64,000 nucleotides of DNA from Pseudomonas fluvialis (lineage in GTDB: Bacteria; Pseudomonadota; Gammaproteobacteria; Pseudomonadales; Pseudomonadaceae): positions 1-64,000 of the forward strand of contig NZ_NMQV01000004.1 of NCBI RefSeq assembly GCF_002234375.1. Reading direction: 5' to 3'. A program made the position numbers and the translations under genes. Positions within the stretch are counted from its first letter, which is position 1. Every line of letters starts with the position of its first letter. Shown here one piece after another: positions 12,341-22,173 of this stretch. The notes beneath the pieces were generated by a model, which was not told the origin of the DNA, made no database searches, and worked only from the letters and a program-made list of their open reading frames with translations.

Positions 12341-13110
12341 TGAGTACCCCGGTATTGCGCGCTGAACAGCTGAGTGCCGGCTATGGCAGCCTGGTTATCC
12401 AGCGCGATCTGAATTTCAGCATTGCCGCCGGCGAGGTGTTCGTCATCATGGGCGGCAGCGGGTGTGGCAAGAGTACCCTGTTGCGCCACCTGATCGGTCT
12501 GCAGGCACCGCTGGCCGGGCGCGTGCTGTTCCGCGGCGAAGACTTCTGGGCGCGCAGCGCGGATAGTCGTGCGGCCCTGCAGCAGCACTTCGGCGTGCTT
12601 TACCAGAATGGTGCCTTGTGGGGAGCGATGACCCTGCAGGAGAACATCGACCTACCGCTGGCCACCTATCGTCCGCAGCTGTGTGCCGCCGAACGGCGTG
12701 AGCTGGCGGAAATCAAGCTGGCCCTGGTCGGTCTGGCCGGGTGTGCCGAACTGTATCCGGCCGAGCTGTCCGGTGGCATGCGCAAGCGCGCCGCACTGGC
12801 CCGTGCGCTGGCGCTGGACCCGCAGGTACTGTTCTTCGACGAGCCCTCGGCGGGGCTCGATCCGCTCAGCTCGCAGGCGCTCGACGAGCTGATCCTGCAG
12901 CTGCGCGACAGCCTCGGTTCGAGCATCGTGCTGGTCACCCATGAGCTGCCGAGCATCTACCGGGTGGCCGACACCTGCCTGTTCCTCGATAATCAGACCC
13001 GTACGCAGATCGCCCTGGGCCCGTTGCAGCAGCTGCTCGACGAAGGGCCCGAGGTGGTCCAGCGATTTCTCCGCCGTGGCGACACGGCGCACGGCATGGA
13101 GCGCAGATGA
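12340..13110 (+). CDS. MlaF-like ABC transporter ATPase
   Basis: A 256-residue ATP-binding subunit for the neighbouring permease. It has Walker A GGSGCGKST (about residue 38), a Q-loop at LYQNGALWG, the signature LSGGMRKRAALARA, Walker B VLFFDEPSAGLD and a switch His in VTHELPS. The GALWGAMT segment after the Q-loop is typical of MlaF-type ATPases. The start ATG overlaps the permease stop by one base (TGATG) and the stop overlaps the MCE gene by four bases, so the subunits are made from one coupled transcript. Confidence 0.9.
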   Translation: MSTPVLRAEQLSAGYGSLVIQRDLNFSIAAGEVFVIMGGSGCGKSTLLRHLIGLQAPLAGRVLFRGEDFWARSADSRAALQQHFGVLYQNGALWGAMTLQENIDLPLATYRPQLCAAERRELAEIKLALVGLAGCAELYPAELSGGMRKRAALARALALDPQVLFFDEPSAGLDPLSSQALDELILQLRDSLGSSIVLVTHELPSIYRVADTCLFLDNQTRTQIALGPLQQLLDEGPEVVQRFLRRGDTAHGMERR

Positions 13111-14063
13111 GCGAAGCCCGCAAACCTTTCCTGATCGGAGCCTTCCTGCTGGCCGGCCTGGCGCTGCTGGCGGCAGGCGTGCTGCTGCTGTCGCGGGACA
13201 GCTGGTTCAGCCAGCCCAGCGAGTACGTGGTGTACTTCACCGGCGCGCTGGACGGCCTGGATGTCGGCGCCGACGTCACCTACCGCGGCGTCAAGGTCGG
13301 CACGGTGCGGGAGATCCGCCTGTCCTATGACCGCGAACTGCAGGATGTGGTGATGCCGGTGATCGTGCGTATCAACAACCCCGGCGACAGCTCCGGGCGG
13401 GGGCGTGGCTTCGAGCGGGTGCTGGGCCAGTTGATCGAGCGCGGCCTGCGTGCCCAGTTGCAGACCCCCAGTCTGCTCACTGGCAAGGCCATCGTGGCAC
13501 TGGACATGTTTCCCGGGCAGCAGGGCTATGTTCACACACACACCGATCTGAACGACTTGCCGGTGATTCCCAGCGTGCCCTCGCGCATCGACCAGGCCGC
13601 CGACGTGCTGCGCGAACTGGTGGCCAGCCTGCGCGAGCTGCCGCTGCAGGCGATGATCGACTCGGCCAATCGCACCCTGAGCAGTATCGAAAAACTCACC
13701 AGTTCGCCGGATCTGCAGCAGGGCCTGGGCAACCTGAACAGCCTGCTGGCGCGTCTTGACCGGCTGAGTGCCAACCTGGAGCGCCAGTTGCCGCCGTTGC
13801 TGGACAGTGCGCAGAGCGGCAGCCACGACCTGGGTGCGGCGGTCGCCGACATTCGCCGGGCTGCCGAGCAGGCCGCCCAGGCCCTGCAGGAGGTCAATGC
13901 GCTGGCCAGCGACAGCCGGCGCAGCCTCGGCCCGCAGTCGGAGGTGCAATATGAAATGTTGCGCGCCCTGCAGGAGCTCAGCCAGGCCGGTAAGGCCCTG
14001 CAACGTACGGCGGAGGGGCTGGACCAGCAGCCGCAATCGCTGATCTTTGGCAAACAACGGTAA
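13107..14063 (+). CDS. MCE-domain (MlaD-like) periplasmic substrate-binding protein
   Basis: A 318-residue protein with one N-terminal membrane anchor (about residues 8-30) and an MCE domain at residues 38-115 (YFTGALDGLDVGADVTYRGV, then VKVGTV). MCE proteins form rings or tubes that pass lipid across the periplasm from or to the MlaE/MlaF complex. The C-terminal 170 residues are helical and Leu/Gln/Ala-rich, longer than in E. coli MlaD, which suggests an extended stalk. It overlaps the ATPase gene by four bases and lies seven bases before the lipoprotein gene. Confidence 0.88.
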   Translation: MSEARKPFLIGAFLLAGLALLAAGVLLLSRDSWFSQPSEYVVYFTGALDGLDVGADVTYRGVKVGTVREIRLSYDRELQDVVMPVIVRINNPGDSSGRGRGFERVLGQLIERGLRAQLQTPSLLTGKAIVALDMFPGQQGYVHTHTDLNDLPVIPSVPSRIDQAADVLRELVASLRELPLQAMIDSANRTLSSIEKLTSSPDLQQGLGNLNSLLARLDRLSANLERQLPPLLDSAQSGSHDLGAAVADIRRAAEQAAQALQEVNALASDSRRSLGPQSEVQYEMLRALQELSQAGKALQRTAEGLDQQPQSLIFGKQR

Positions 14064-14069
14064 CCGTTC

Positions 14070-14756
14070 ATGACTGTCTTGCGTTATTCCCTGTGGCTGC
14101 TGCTGCTTGCCCTGCATGGCTGTGCGCTGCAACCCCCCGCCCAGTTCTACCAGTTGCAGGATGGCGCGCCGCCGCTGCCGGCGGCTGACCAGGGGCCGGC
14201 GTTGTTGCTGGGGCCGTTGCAGCTGGCCGACTATCTGCAGCGCGAGAACCTGGTGCAGCGCCAGGCCGACGACAGCCTCAGCCTGAGCCAGGAGGCCCGC
14301 TGGGCGGGCAGCCTGCAGGATGATGTCGGCCAGTTGCTGCTGCGCCAGCTGGCCAGTCGCCTGCAAACCAGCCGCATTGCCCTGTATCCGGATCGGGTGG
14401 GTTTCGATAACCAGTTGCAGGCGGTGCTGAGCATCAGCCGCCTGGACTCCGGTGCCAGCCAGCCGGCTCGCCTGCAGGCGCAGTGGCGCCTGCTGGATGG
14501 CCAAGGGCAGTTGCGTGGCAGCCGGCTGCTCAGCCTGCAGGCCGAGCACGATGGCACAGCGCGCGATCAGGTGCGTGCGCAGAGCGAGCTACTGCAACAG
14601 CTGGCCGCCGAGCTGGCCGCAGCAATCCGTGCTTTGCCGCCGAGCACGCCGCCGCCGCGGCCCGGCAAGCGAGCGCCCGCGGCCAAGGCGGGTAGCGGCA
14701 GCGCCCCTGCGCCGCTGCCGCCGGTGTTGCAGGCGCCGGGGCGGATCAGCTTCTGA
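14070..14756 (+). CDS. ABC-type transport auxiliary lipoprotein (PqiC/DUF330-like)
   Basis: A 228-residue lipoprotein: hydrophobic signal followed by a lipobox ending in LHGC (Cys near residue 16), then FYQLQDG, the usual opening of the PqiC/ABC-trans_aux family. Such proteins act at the outer membrane as partners of MCE transport systems. The last 45 residues are Pro/Ala/Lys-rich and probably unstructured. It is the last gene of the lipid transport cluster. Its 3' end overlaps the convergent quinone oxidoreductase gene by 11 bases. Confidence 0.8.
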   Translation: MTVLRYSLWLLLLALHGCALQPPAQFYQLQDGAPPLPAADQGPALLLGPLQLADYLQRENLVQRQADDSLSLSQEARWAGSLQDDVGQLLLRQLASRLQTSRIALYPDRVGFDNQLQAVLSISRLDSGASQPARLQAQWRLLDGQGQLRGSRLLSLQAEHDGTARDQVRAQSELLQQLAAELAAAIRALPPSTPPPRPGKRAPAAKAGSGSAPAPLPPVLQAPGRISF

Positions 14757-15726
14757 CGTCGATCACCAGCTTGCCCACGGCACGGCGCTCGGTCAGGGCA
14801 TCGATGGCCTGGCCGGCCTCGGCCAGGCTGTAGCGCTGGGATACCAGCGGCTTGAGCTTGCCTTCGGCATACCAGGCGAACAGTTGCTGGAAGTTGGCAA
14901 CGTTGTCCTGCACCTGGCGCTGGGCGAACGCACCCCAGAACACCCCGACCAGCGACGCGCCCTTGAGCAGCGGCAGGTTGGCCGGCAGGGCGGGAATCTC
15001 CCCGCTGGCAAAACCGATCACCAGCAGACGGCCATTCCAGGCGATGCAGCGGAAGGCCTCCTCGAACAGCGGACCGCCCACCGGGTCATAGATCACGTCG
15101 ACGCCCTTGCCGCCGGTTAGCTTCTTCAGCTCGTCCTTGAGGCTTTGCTCGCGGTAGTTGATCAACTGGTCGGCGCCGGCCTGGCGGGCCACCTCCAGCT
15201 TCTCGGCACTGCTTGCTGCGGCAATCACCGTGGCGCCCATGGCCTTGCCGATTTCCACGGCGGCCAGGCCCACCCCGCCGGACGCCCCCAGTACCAGCAG
15301 GGTTTCGCCTGGCTGCAGGTTACCGCGCTGCTTGAGGGCATGCATGGAGGTGCCGTAGGTCATGCCGAACGCCGCCGCACTGGCGAAGTCCATGCCGTCG
15401 GGCATCGGTAGCAGATTGTAGGCGGGCACGCAGACCTGCTCGGCAAAGCTGCCCCAGCCGGTGAGGGCCATGACCCGCTGGCCGACCCGGTACTGGCTGA
15501 CCTTGTCGCCGACCGCGCTGATCACCCCGGCCGCTTCACCGCCCGGAGCAAAGGGGAAGGGCGGCTTGAACTGGTACTTGCCCTGGATAATCAGGCTGTC
15601 GGGGAAGTTCACCCCGGCGGCGTGGACATCGAGCAGCACCTCGTTGGCCTTGGGCGTGGGGCTGGGGATGTCTTCCAGCTGCAGGCTGGAGGCGGGGCCG
15701 AAGGCCTTGCACAGCAGTGCTTTCAT
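14746..15726 (-). CDS. NADPH:quinone oxidoreductase family (zeta-crystallin-like MDR) protein
   Basis: A 326-residue medium-chain dehydrogenase/reductase without the structural zinc Cys cluster, expected to reduce quinones or enones with NADPH. The N-terminal GroES-like fold contains DVHAAGVNFPD; the Rossmann fold has LVLGASGGVGLAAVE (about residue 143) and the family-typical INYREQSLKDELKK segment. The start ATG at 15726 gives the standard N-terminus MKALLCKAFG; the longer upstream frame has no family similarity. It stands alone and converges on the lipid transporter operon. Confidence 0.88.
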   Translation of the reverse strand: MKALLCKAFGPASSLQLEDIPSPTPKANEVLLDVHAAGVNFPDSLIIQGKYQFKPPFPFAPGGEAAGVISAVGDKVSQYRVGQRVMALTGWGSFAEQVCVPAYNLLPMPDGMDFASAAAFGMTYGTSMHALKQRGNLQPGETLLVLGASGGVGLAAVEIGKAMGATVIAAASSAEKLEVARQAGADQLINYREQSLKDELKKLTGGKGVDVIYDPVGGPLFEEAFRCIAWNGRLLVIGFASGEIPALPANLPLLKGASLVGVFWGAFAQRQVQDNVANFQQLFAWYAEGKLKPLVSQRYSLAEAGQAIDALTERRAVGKLVIDVRS

Positions 15727-15883
15727 CGCGGTATTCCTTAACGGGGATGGCTGCCTCAGTGTAGGGGGCGTTGGGGGGCGGTCAATCAGCATGCCGTCAG
15801 CTGATGGCGGGGCATAAGCGTTGGGCTTGGGTGTGCGTCGGGCAACGGCTATGCTTGGGCGCATTGCCCTTGGAGGAATTGCC

Positions 15884-16300
15884 GTGAAGATCACCCGTAG
15901 CCTGTTGCTGGCCCTGTTGCTGCCCTTTGCCCTGTTCGCGCAGGCCGAGGAGGAGAAGGAAGGTGAGGCGGCCAAGCCCGCCGCCGCCTATGTCACGCTG
16001 TTCCCCGCGCTGGTCGGCAACTTTGGTCCGGGGCCGCGCCTGCAGTACTACAAGGCCGATATCGCCCTGCGTGTCAGCGGTAGCGAGGCAGAGACCAAGG
16101 TGGCCTATCACGAGCCGTTGATCCGCAATCAGCTGATCGAGCTGTTCTCCCAGCAGACCCAGGAGTCGCTGGCCACCCTGGAGGCCAAGGAAGCGCTGCG
16201 CCAGGAGGCCTTGCGCCTGACCCGCCAGGTCCTGGAGCAGGAAGAGGGGCAGCCGCTGGTCGAGGACCTGTTGTTCAACAACCTGATCGTCCAGCCCTGA
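15884..16300 (+). CDS. FliL-like exported protein
   Basis: A 138-residue protein with a signal or anchor (ITRSLLLALLLPFALFAQA) followed by a FliL-like domain: YVTLFPALVGNFGPGPRLQYYKADIALRV is split by the same strand pattern as the flagellar basal-body protein FliL, ending in VEDLLFNNLIVQP. The start is GTG at 15884, preceded by a strong GGAGGAATT ribosome site; the upstream ATG codons lack one. True FliL lies in flagellar operons, and this gene is isolated, so it is a paralogue of unknown role. It is convergent with the ABC permease that follows. Confidence 0.7.
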   Translation: MKITRSLLLALLLPFALFAQAEEEKEGEAAKPAAAYVTLFPALVGNFGPGPRLQYYKADIALRVSGSEAETKVAYHEPLIRNQLIELFSQQTQESLATLEAKEALRQEALRLTRQVLEQEEGQPLVEDLLFNNLIVQP

Positions 16301-16318
16301 AACCCGGCGCGGCGGGCC

Positions 16319-17437
16319 TCAGGCCATCTGCGCCAGGGTCTTGCGAAAGCGCAGTAGCGCGGCGAGGAAGAACAGGCTGCCGATGACGATGATCGCCAGC
16401 AATTGCGGCCAGACGATCGACAGCCCGGCGCCTCGGTAGAGAATGGCCTGCGCCAGACTGACGAAGTGCGTGGTAGGGGCCGCCAGCATGAGCTGCTGGA
16501 CCAGTTCGGGCATGCTCTCGCGCGGCGTGGTGCCGCCGGAGAGAATCTGTAGCGGGATCAGCACAAGGATGATCAGCAGGCCCAGTTGCGGCATCGAGCG
16601 CGCCACGGTGCCGAAGAAAATACCCATCGAGGTCGTGGCGAACAGGTGCAGCGCGGTAGCGCCGAGGAACAGCAGTAGCGAGCCGTGAATCGGCACCTGC
16701 AGCCAACCCTGCACCACCAGCAGTAATGACAGCGCGGTGGCCAGCAATACCACCAGCCCCATCGACCAGACCTTGGCCAGCATGATTTCCAGCGGCGTCA
16801 CCGGCATCACCAGCAGGTGTTCCACGGTGCCGTGCTCGCGCTCGCGGATCAGCGCCGCCCCGGTGAGGATGATCGACAGCATGGTGATCTGGTTGATCAC
16901 TTCCATCACCGAGCCGAACCAGGCCCGGGTCAGGTTGGGGTTGAAGGACACCTTGACCTGCAGCTCGGCGGCCTGCGCCGGCGTGCCCCGGTAGTGCTGG
17001 AGGAATTCACTGACTTCCGCCAGGCCGATGCTCTGGATATAGCCGGCGCCGGTGAAGGCCTGGCTGACCTGGGTGGCATCGACATTCAACTGCACTGCCG
17101 GCCGCCGCCCGGCCAGCACATCACGCTGGAAGTTGGCCGGAATATTCAGGGTGAAGGTATAGCGCCCGCCATCCATGCCGCGATCCATCTCGGCCAGGTC
17201 GATACGCTGCGGGGTGCGGAAGTACGGCTCCTGGAAGGCATCGACCAGGCGTTGCGAGAGCGCTGAACGGTCCTCGTCGACCACCGCGATGCTCGCGTGG
17301 TGCAGGCTTTCCGGCATGCTGCTGGCCGCGGTGTAGACGCCAAGGCTGAAGGCCCAGAGGATCAGCAGCAACAGGGCATAGTCGCGCTGCAGGCTGCGCA
17401 GTTCCTTGAGGCCGAGCTGGAAGATGTTGGACAGCAT
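16319..17437 (-). CDS. ABC-2 type permease (YhhJ-like), last gene of the HlyD-RbbA export operon
   Basis: A 372-residue inner-membrane permease. It has one N-terminal span (about residues 22-42), a large periplasmic region (about residues 45-170) and five further hydrophobic spans towards the C-terminus, the ABC-2 layout. The conserved segment EREHGTVEHLLVMPVTPLE marks the family. It should work with the preceding ATPase-permease fusion as the second membrane half. Its start overlaps the stop of that gene by one base. The substrate is unknown; the organisation resembles E. coli yhiI-rbbA-yhhJ. Confidence 0.88.
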   Translation of the reverse strand: MLSNIFQLGLKELRSLQRDYALLLLILWAFSLGVYTAASSMPESLHHASIAVVDEDRSALSQRLVDAFQEPYFRTPQRIDLAEMDRGMDGGRYTFTLNIPANFQRDVLAGRRPAVQLNVDATQVSQAFTGAGYIQSIGLAEVSEFLQHYRGTPAQAAELQVKVSFNPNLTRAWFGSVMEVINQITMLSIILTGAALIREREHGTVEHLLVMPVTPLEIMLAKVWSMGLVVLLATALSLLLVVQGWLQVPIHGSLLLFLGATALHLFATTSMGIFFGTVARSMPQLGLLIILVLIPLQILSGGTTPRESMPELVQQLMLAAPTTHFVSLAQAILYRGAGLSIVWPQLLAIIVIGSLFFLAALLRFRKTLAQMA

Positions 17438-20166
17438 CAGACCTCCTGTTTTTTCAGCAGTCGGGCGCTGAGCAGGGTCAGTAGCGGGATGGTCAGCAAC
17501 AGGGCCAGGAACTGTGGGTACAGGTCACTCAGCTGCAAGGCCTTGGAGAAGGTGCCACGGCTGATCACCAGGAAGTGCGAGGTCGGATACAGGTGGCCGA
17601 TCAGCGCGCCAAAGCCTTCCAGTGACGACACCGGGTAGATCAGCCCGGCGAACTGGATGGCCGGGACCAGTGTGGCGATGGCGGTGCCGAACACCGCAGC
17701 GATCTGGCTGCGTGTGAAGGTCGACATGAGCAGGCCCAGGCCGGTGGCGCAGAAGATGTACAACAGGCCACCGAGCAGCAGGGTGGCCGGGCTGCCCTTG
17801 AGGGGGACGTCGAACACGCCGACCGCCAGCAGCACCAGCAGCAGGAAACTGAGCATGCCCAGCGCGACATAAGGCAGCTGTTTACCCAGGAGAAATTCCA
17901 GGCGGGTAACCGGGGTGACGTAGAGGTTGATGATCGAACCCAGCTCCTTTTCGCGCACCACGCCCAGCGCGGTGAGCATGGCCGGGATGAGCATCAGCAG
18001 CAGCGGGATGACCGCCGGCACCATGGCCTTGAGGCTTTCCACGTCGGGGTTGTAGCGGTAGCGCACCTCCAGGTTCACCGGCAGCGCTGCGCTGGCCTGG
18101 CTGGACTGGCGGGCCAGTTCCTGCAGGTAGCTCTGGTGCATGCCCTGCACATAGCCCTTGATGGTTTCCGCACGGGTCGGCATGGCGCCGTCGATCCACA
18201 TGGCGACCTGTGGGCTGGCGCCGCGTTTCAGGTCACGGGCGAAGTTCGGCGGGATTTCCACGGCCAGGCTGATTTCGCCGCTGCGCATGCGTCGTTCCAG
18301 CTCGGCATAGTCGTGCAGGGGCGGGCGCTCGATGAAATAGCGTGAGCCCACCAGGTTGAGCAGGTATTGCTGGCTGCTGCCGCTCTGGTCGCGGTCGAGC
18401 ACGGCGAAGGACAGGTCTTCGACATCCAGGCTGATGCCGTAGCCGATGATGAATAGCAGCAGCACGGTACCGAACAGCGCCATGCTGCCGCGCAGTAGGT
18501 CGCGGCGCAGCTCCAGGGCCTCACGCCAGGCATAGCTGAACAGGCGCAACAGGCTGAAGCGCGGGCTGGCCGCCGACGGACGTGGACTGGCCGGCGTGGC
18601 CGGGTTGTCGGTTGGCGCGGGCGGACTGCCCACGGCTTCCTGCAGATAGGCGACGAAGGTGGCTTCCAGGCTGGGCAGACCGCGCTTGGCCATCAGGCCG
18701 GCCGGGGTGTCGCTGTCGAGCACCTTGCCGGCATGCATCAGCGAGATGCGGTCACAGCGCTGGGCTTCGTTCATGAAGTGGGTGGAGATGAAGATGGTCA
18801 CCCCGTCGCGGCGCGACAGGTCGATCATCAGCTGCCAGAAGCCGTCGCGGGCCACCGGGTCAACCCCCGAGGTGGGTTCGTCGAGGATAAGGATTTCCGG
18901 CTGGTGGATCACCGCCACGGCCAGTGACAGGCGCTGGCGCAAGCCAAGCGGCAGGCTGTCCGGCAGGCTGTCGAGCACCTCGGCGAGGTCGAAACGCTCG
19001 ACCATCTCGGCGACGCGCCCGGCAATCTGTGCCGCGGGCAGATGGAACAGCCGGGCATGCAGCTCCAGGTTCTGACGCACGCTCAGTTCGCTATACAGCG
19101 AGAAGGCCTGGGACATGTAGCCGACCCGCCGACGAGTCGCCATGTCGTGCGGGTCGATGGCCTGGCCGAACAGGAAGGCTTCGCCGGAGCTGGCCGGCAG
19201 CAGCCCGGTGAGCATCTTCATGGTGGTCGATTTGCCGCAGCCGTTGGAACCGAGGAAACCGAAGATTTCCCCGCGCTCGATGCGGAAATTGACCCGGTCG
19301 ACGGCCACGAAGTCGCCGAAGCGGCAGGTCAGTTCGCGTGCCTCGATGGCGATCTGCGCGGCTGCATCGTGCTGGGTTCGCGGCGGGATGTGCAGGGCCT
19401 GGTGATTGCGCCGTCGTGCTTCCGGGAGCAGGGCGATGAAGGCCTCTTCCAGGGTGGCGCAGGCGGTGCGCTGGCGCAGTTCGGCGGGGCTGCCGGCGGC
19501 CAGCAACTGACCGTCGTTGATCGCCAGCAGGTGGTCGAAGCGTTCGGCTTCCTCCATGTAGGCGGTGGCCACCAGCACGCTCATGTGCGGGCGCTGCTGA
19601 CGGATGCGTGCGATCAGCTCCCAGAACTGGTTGCGTGACAGCGGGTCGACGCCGGTGGTCGGTTCATCGAGGATCAGCAGGTCGGGATCGTGGATCAGCG
19701 CGCAGCACAGTCCGAGCTTCTGTTTCATGCCGCCGGACAGCTTTCCGGCCGGGCGTTCGCGAAAGGCTGCCATGCCGGTGCTGCGCAGCAGTTCATCGAT
19801 GCGCGCCTCGCGTTCGGCGCGGTCCTGGCCGAACAGCCGGCCAAAGAAGTCCAGGTTCTCGAACACCGACAGCGTCGGGTAGAGATTCTTGCCCAAGCCC
19901 TGCGGCATGTAGGCGATATGCGGGCAGACCTGGCGGCGGTGGCGACTGCTGGCCATGTCGCCGCCCAGCACGTCGACCTGGCCCTGCTGGATTTGCCGGG
20001 CGCCGGCGATCAGCGCCAGCAGGCTGGACTTGCCGACGCCATCCGGGCCGATCATGCCGACCATCTGCCGGGCGGGGATCTCCAGGCTGACCTGGTCCAC
20101 CGCCAGCTTGTCGGCATAGCGCAGGCTGACCTGTTGCAGCCTGGCGACCACCTCCGCGCTGTTCAT
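17437..20166 (-). CDS. rbbA: RbbA-like ABC fusion: two ATPase domains plus ABC-2 permease
   Basis: A 909-residue fusion. ATPase 1 (about residues 5-225) has Walker [10 protein letters not shown], signature LSGGMKQK and Walker [13 protein letters not shown]. ATPase 2 (about residues 272-500) has Walker [10 protein letters not shown] and Walker [13 protein letters not shown], but its signature reads PLGLRQR instead of LSGGQ. A Pro/Ala-rich linker precedes the ABC-2 membrane domain (about residues 545-905, with [19 protein letters not shown]). E. coli RbbA was named for ribosome association; in this operon context an export role with the HlyD protein is more likely. The start overlaps the HlyD stop by four bases (ATGA). 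Confidence 0.88.
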   Translation of the reverse strand: MNSAEVVARLQQVSLRYADKLAVDQVSLEIPARQMVGMIGPDGVGKSSLLALIAGARQIQQGQVDVLGGDMASSRHRRQVCPHIAYMPQGLGKNLYPTLSVFENLDFFGRLFGQDRAEREARIDELLRSTGMAAFRERPAGKLSGGMKQKLGLCCALIHDPDLLILDEPTTGVDPLSRNQFWELIARIRQQRPHMSVLVATAYMEEAERFDHLLAINDGQLLAAGSPAELRQRTACATLEEAFIALLPEARRRNHQALHIPPRTQHDAAAQIAIEARELTCRFGDFVAVDRVNFRIERGEIFGFLGSNGCGKSTTMKMLTGLLPASSGEAFLFGQAIDPHDMATRRRVGYMSQAFSLYSELSVRQNLELHARLFHLPAAQIAGRVAEMVERFDLAEVLDSLPDSLPLGLRQRLSLAVAVIHQPEILILDEPTSGVDPVARDGFWQLMIDLSRRDGVTIFISTHFMNEAQRCDRISLMHAGKVLDSDTPAGLMAKRGLPSLEATFVAYLQEAVGSPPAPTDNPATPASPRPSAASPRFSLLRLFSYAWREALELRRDLLRGSMALFGTVLLLFIIGYGISLDVEDLSFAVLDRDQSGSSQQYLLNLVGSRYFIERPPLHDYAELERRMRSGEISLAVEIPPNFARDLKRGASPQVAMWIDGAMPTRAETIKGYVQGMHQSYLQELARQSSQASAALPVNLEVRYRYNPDVESLKAMVPAVIPLLLMLIPAMLTALGVVREKELGSIINLYVTPVTRLEFLLGKQLPYVALGMLSFLLLVLLAVGVFDVPLKGSPATLLLGGLLYIFCATGLGLLMSTFTRSQIAAVFGTAIATLVPAIQFAGLIYPVSSLEGFGALIGHLYPTSHFLVISRGTFSKALQLSDLYPQFLALLLTIPLLTLLSARLLKKQEV

Positions 20167-21239
20167 TCAGGCACGCGCAGGGCCAGTTCGTCCGGCCACT
20201 GCAGGCTCTCGTCCAGGCGCAGGTAGGCCATGCCGGGAACCCCGGTCTTGACCTGCTGCAGGTGCTTTTGCAGGAGCGCCGGGTCGAGGCGCGCCTTGAC
20301 CCGGAACATCAGTTTCTCCCGCTCGTTGGCGGTTTCCACGGTCTTCGGTGTGAATTGCGCGACGCTGGCCACGTAGCTGACACGGGCAGGAAGCACATAC
20401 TGCGGCGCGGCATCTATCACCAGGCGTACCTCCTGGCCGAGGGCCACGCGTCCGGCGACGCGCTCCGGGAGGAAAAAGGTCATGTAGACATCGCCCAGGT
20501 CGACCAGGTTGAGTACCCGGCCGCCCGCCCCGAGTACCTCGCCAGGTTGGGCCAGGCGGTACTGGATGCGTCCGGCGCGCGGTGCCTTGAGCTGGCTGTC
20601 GTCGAGGTCCGCCTGCAGGCGTGCCACGCTGGCGCGCGCGGCTTCGATGGCCGACTCGGCTTCGATGACCTGCGAGCGTGCGGCGCTGATGCCGGCTTCG
20701 GCGGAGAGCACTTGGGCGCGTGCCGCGGCCAGAGCGGCCTCGGCACTCTGCCGACGGGCCAGGTCGTCGTCCAGTTGTTGCTGGGCCAGGGCATTGCGTG
20801 CGACCAGCGCGGCGCTGCGCACATGGCGCTTGCGTGCGGCGTCCAGTTCGGCCTGGCGCTGGCGGACGATGGCGGCGGCGGTCACGGCCTCGCTTTCGCG
20901 CAGGCTGACCTGCGCCTCGGCAGTGCGCCGGCTGTTCTCGGCCTGGCGCACCTGGGCTTCGGCCTGGGCCAGTTGTGCCTGCAGTACCTGGGTATCCATG
21001 CTGGCCAGCACATCACCGGCGCTGACGAAGTCACCTTCCTCGACGGCAATGCTGGCGATGCGTCCGCCCAGCTTGCTGGCGATATCCACTTCGGTGGCTT
21101 CGATACGCCCGTTGCCGCTGGCAAAGCCTTCACCGAGCCCCTGCGGGCGCAGTTCATACCAGGCCAGCGCCACGGCCGCACACACGGCGGCGCCTATGGC
21201 CAGACGGCTTATCCAGGGGGTGCCGTTACGCGTGTTCAT
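20163..21239 (-). CDS. HlyD-family membrane fusion protein (YhiI-like)
   Basis: A 358-residue periplasmic adaptor. It has an N-terminal anchor ([19 protein letters not shown]), then a lipoyl-like half ([20 protein letters not shown]), a long Ala/Gln-rich coiled-coil hairpin (about residues 80-200), the second lipoyl half and a beta-barrel. It should link the RbbA/ABC-2 membrane complex to an outer-membrane channel encoded elsewhere. I chose ATG 21239 because GAGGC lies eight bases upstream; a longer frame starts at 21299. It is the first gene of the operon, with a leader of about 130 bases after the Anr-type promoter. Confidence 0.88.
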   Translation of the reverse strand: MNTRNGTPWISRLAIGAAVCAAVALAWYELRPQGLGEGFASGNGRIEATEVDIASKLGGRIASIAVEEGDFVSAGDVLASMDTQVLQAQLAQAEAQVRQAENSRRTAEAQVSLRESEAVTAAAIVRQRQAELDAARKRHVRSAALVARNALAQQQLDDDLARRQSAEAALAAARAQVLSAEAGISAARSQVIEAESAIEAARASVARLQADLDDSQLKAPRAGRIQYRLAQPGEVLGAGGRVLNLVDLGDVYMTFFLPERVAGRVALGQEVRLVIDAAPQYVLPARVSYVASVAQFTPKTVETANEREKLMFRVKARLDPALLQKHLQQVKTGVPGMAYLRLDESLQWPDELALRVPE

Positions 21240-21370
21240 CCATTTGCCTCGTGCCAAAAGGTGCGCGACACGGCCAGCGGCCTGCCGGGCACGGAACATC
21301 GATCAGAAAGGGTGTTGTTATTGTGCGCCTCTGCAGGGCGGCTGACGGCGCCATTGCGGCTTGTCGACTG

Positions 21371-21419
21371 TGCGCGGAGTATGGCCGAACAGTCAACAAC
21401 GCGCGTTGATGTGCATCAA
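21371..21419 (-). promoter_or_regulatory. Anr/FNR-type class II promoter for the HlyD-RbbA-ABC operon
   Basis: TTGATGTGCATCAA at 21406-21419 is a perfect match to the FNR/Anr consensus TTGAT-N4-ATCAA. On the minus strand a CATACT -10 hexamer lies at 21378-21383. If the start point is near 21371, the centre of the site falls at -41.5, the standard spacing for activation by Anr or Dnr in Pseudomonas. The site overlaps the stop codon of the EVE-domain gene. The spacing is read from the sequence; regulation by Anr is inferred. Confidence 0.72.
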
Positions 21420-21889
21420 CCTGGCGGAACGTCGGCCAGCGTGCAGAGGGCCTGCCAGGCCGCTGTACTGACCGGCATGACGGACAGGCGGCTACCCTTG
21501 CGCAGCAGTTCCAGGTCGGCGAGCGCTGCCTGATGGGCCTGGGTGCGCAACTGGCGCAGGCTCAGCAGGGGTTGGAAACGGCAGACGAAAGCGACCTCGA
21601 CGGCTGACCAGGGGTTCTCGCCGCGCAGGCAGCGCGGGTCGTGATAGACACTCTGCGGGTCGCAGGCGGTGGGGTCGGGGTACGCCGTCCGGACGATTTC
21701 GCCGATCCCTGCCAGGCCTGGTTCGGCACAGCTGGAGTGATAGAAGAAGAACCGCTCACCCACCTGCATCTGGCGCAGGAAGTTGCGCGCCTGGTAGTTG
21801 CGTACGCCATCCCAGCGAGCCTGGCCGCGCTCGGCCAGGTCGTCGATGGAGAATTCGTCGGGCTCGGATTTCATCAGCCAGTAGGGCAT
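21416..21889 (-). CDS. EVE domain-containing protein
   Basis: A 157-residue single-domain EVE protein, a PUA-like fold thought to bind modified bases in nucleic acid; human THYN1 is the best known member. Family marks are the N-terminal YWLMKSEPDEFSIDDL, the WDGVRNYQARNFLR segment and the FFYHSSC and GIGEIV strands that line the base pocket. In Pseudomonas it is a housekeeping-region gene beside 5-formyl-THF cyclo-ligase. The exact substrate is unknown. Its 3' end carries part of the Anr site for the next operon. Confidence 0.88.
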   Translation of the reverse strand: MPYWLMKSEPDEFSIDDLAERGQARWDGVRNYQARNFLRQMQVGERFFFYHSSCAEPGLAGIGEIVRTAYPDPTACDPQSVYHDPRCLRGENPWSAVEVAFVCRFQPLLSLRQLRTQAHQAALADLELLRKGSRLSVMPVSTAAWQALCTLADVPPG

Positions 21890-22173
21890 CGGCTTTGCTT
21901 CCTAGTGCGATTCAGTGCACAGAATAGATTGTCAGACAAGGATCATACTGCGGCGATTACTGGAGTTTGACGCCAGAAATTTGCATTGTTCCGCCAGCTT
22001 TTCGGAGAATGCCTCGCCTGGCTTGCCAGGCCAACCGCACAGGGTTTGTGGCGGCTTTGGGGAATGGACAGTCCCTGCCATAAACAAGAGCAACAAGGTC
22101 GTCATAACGACTGCGTGCAGCTCCGCCGGCGCTGATTGCGTCGCGGGAACTGAACGACTTCGCGGGGGCAGGT

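Noticed and set aside
15821-15883. Upstream ATG start for the FliL-like gene
   Set aside because: It lacks a ribosome site and would put 21 non-signal residues before the signal peptide; GTG 15884 has a strong GGAGGA.
22095-22115. Short inverted repeat GTCGT-CATA-ACGAC as an operator
   Set aside because: Five-base arms are expected by chance, and no promoter elements line up with it.
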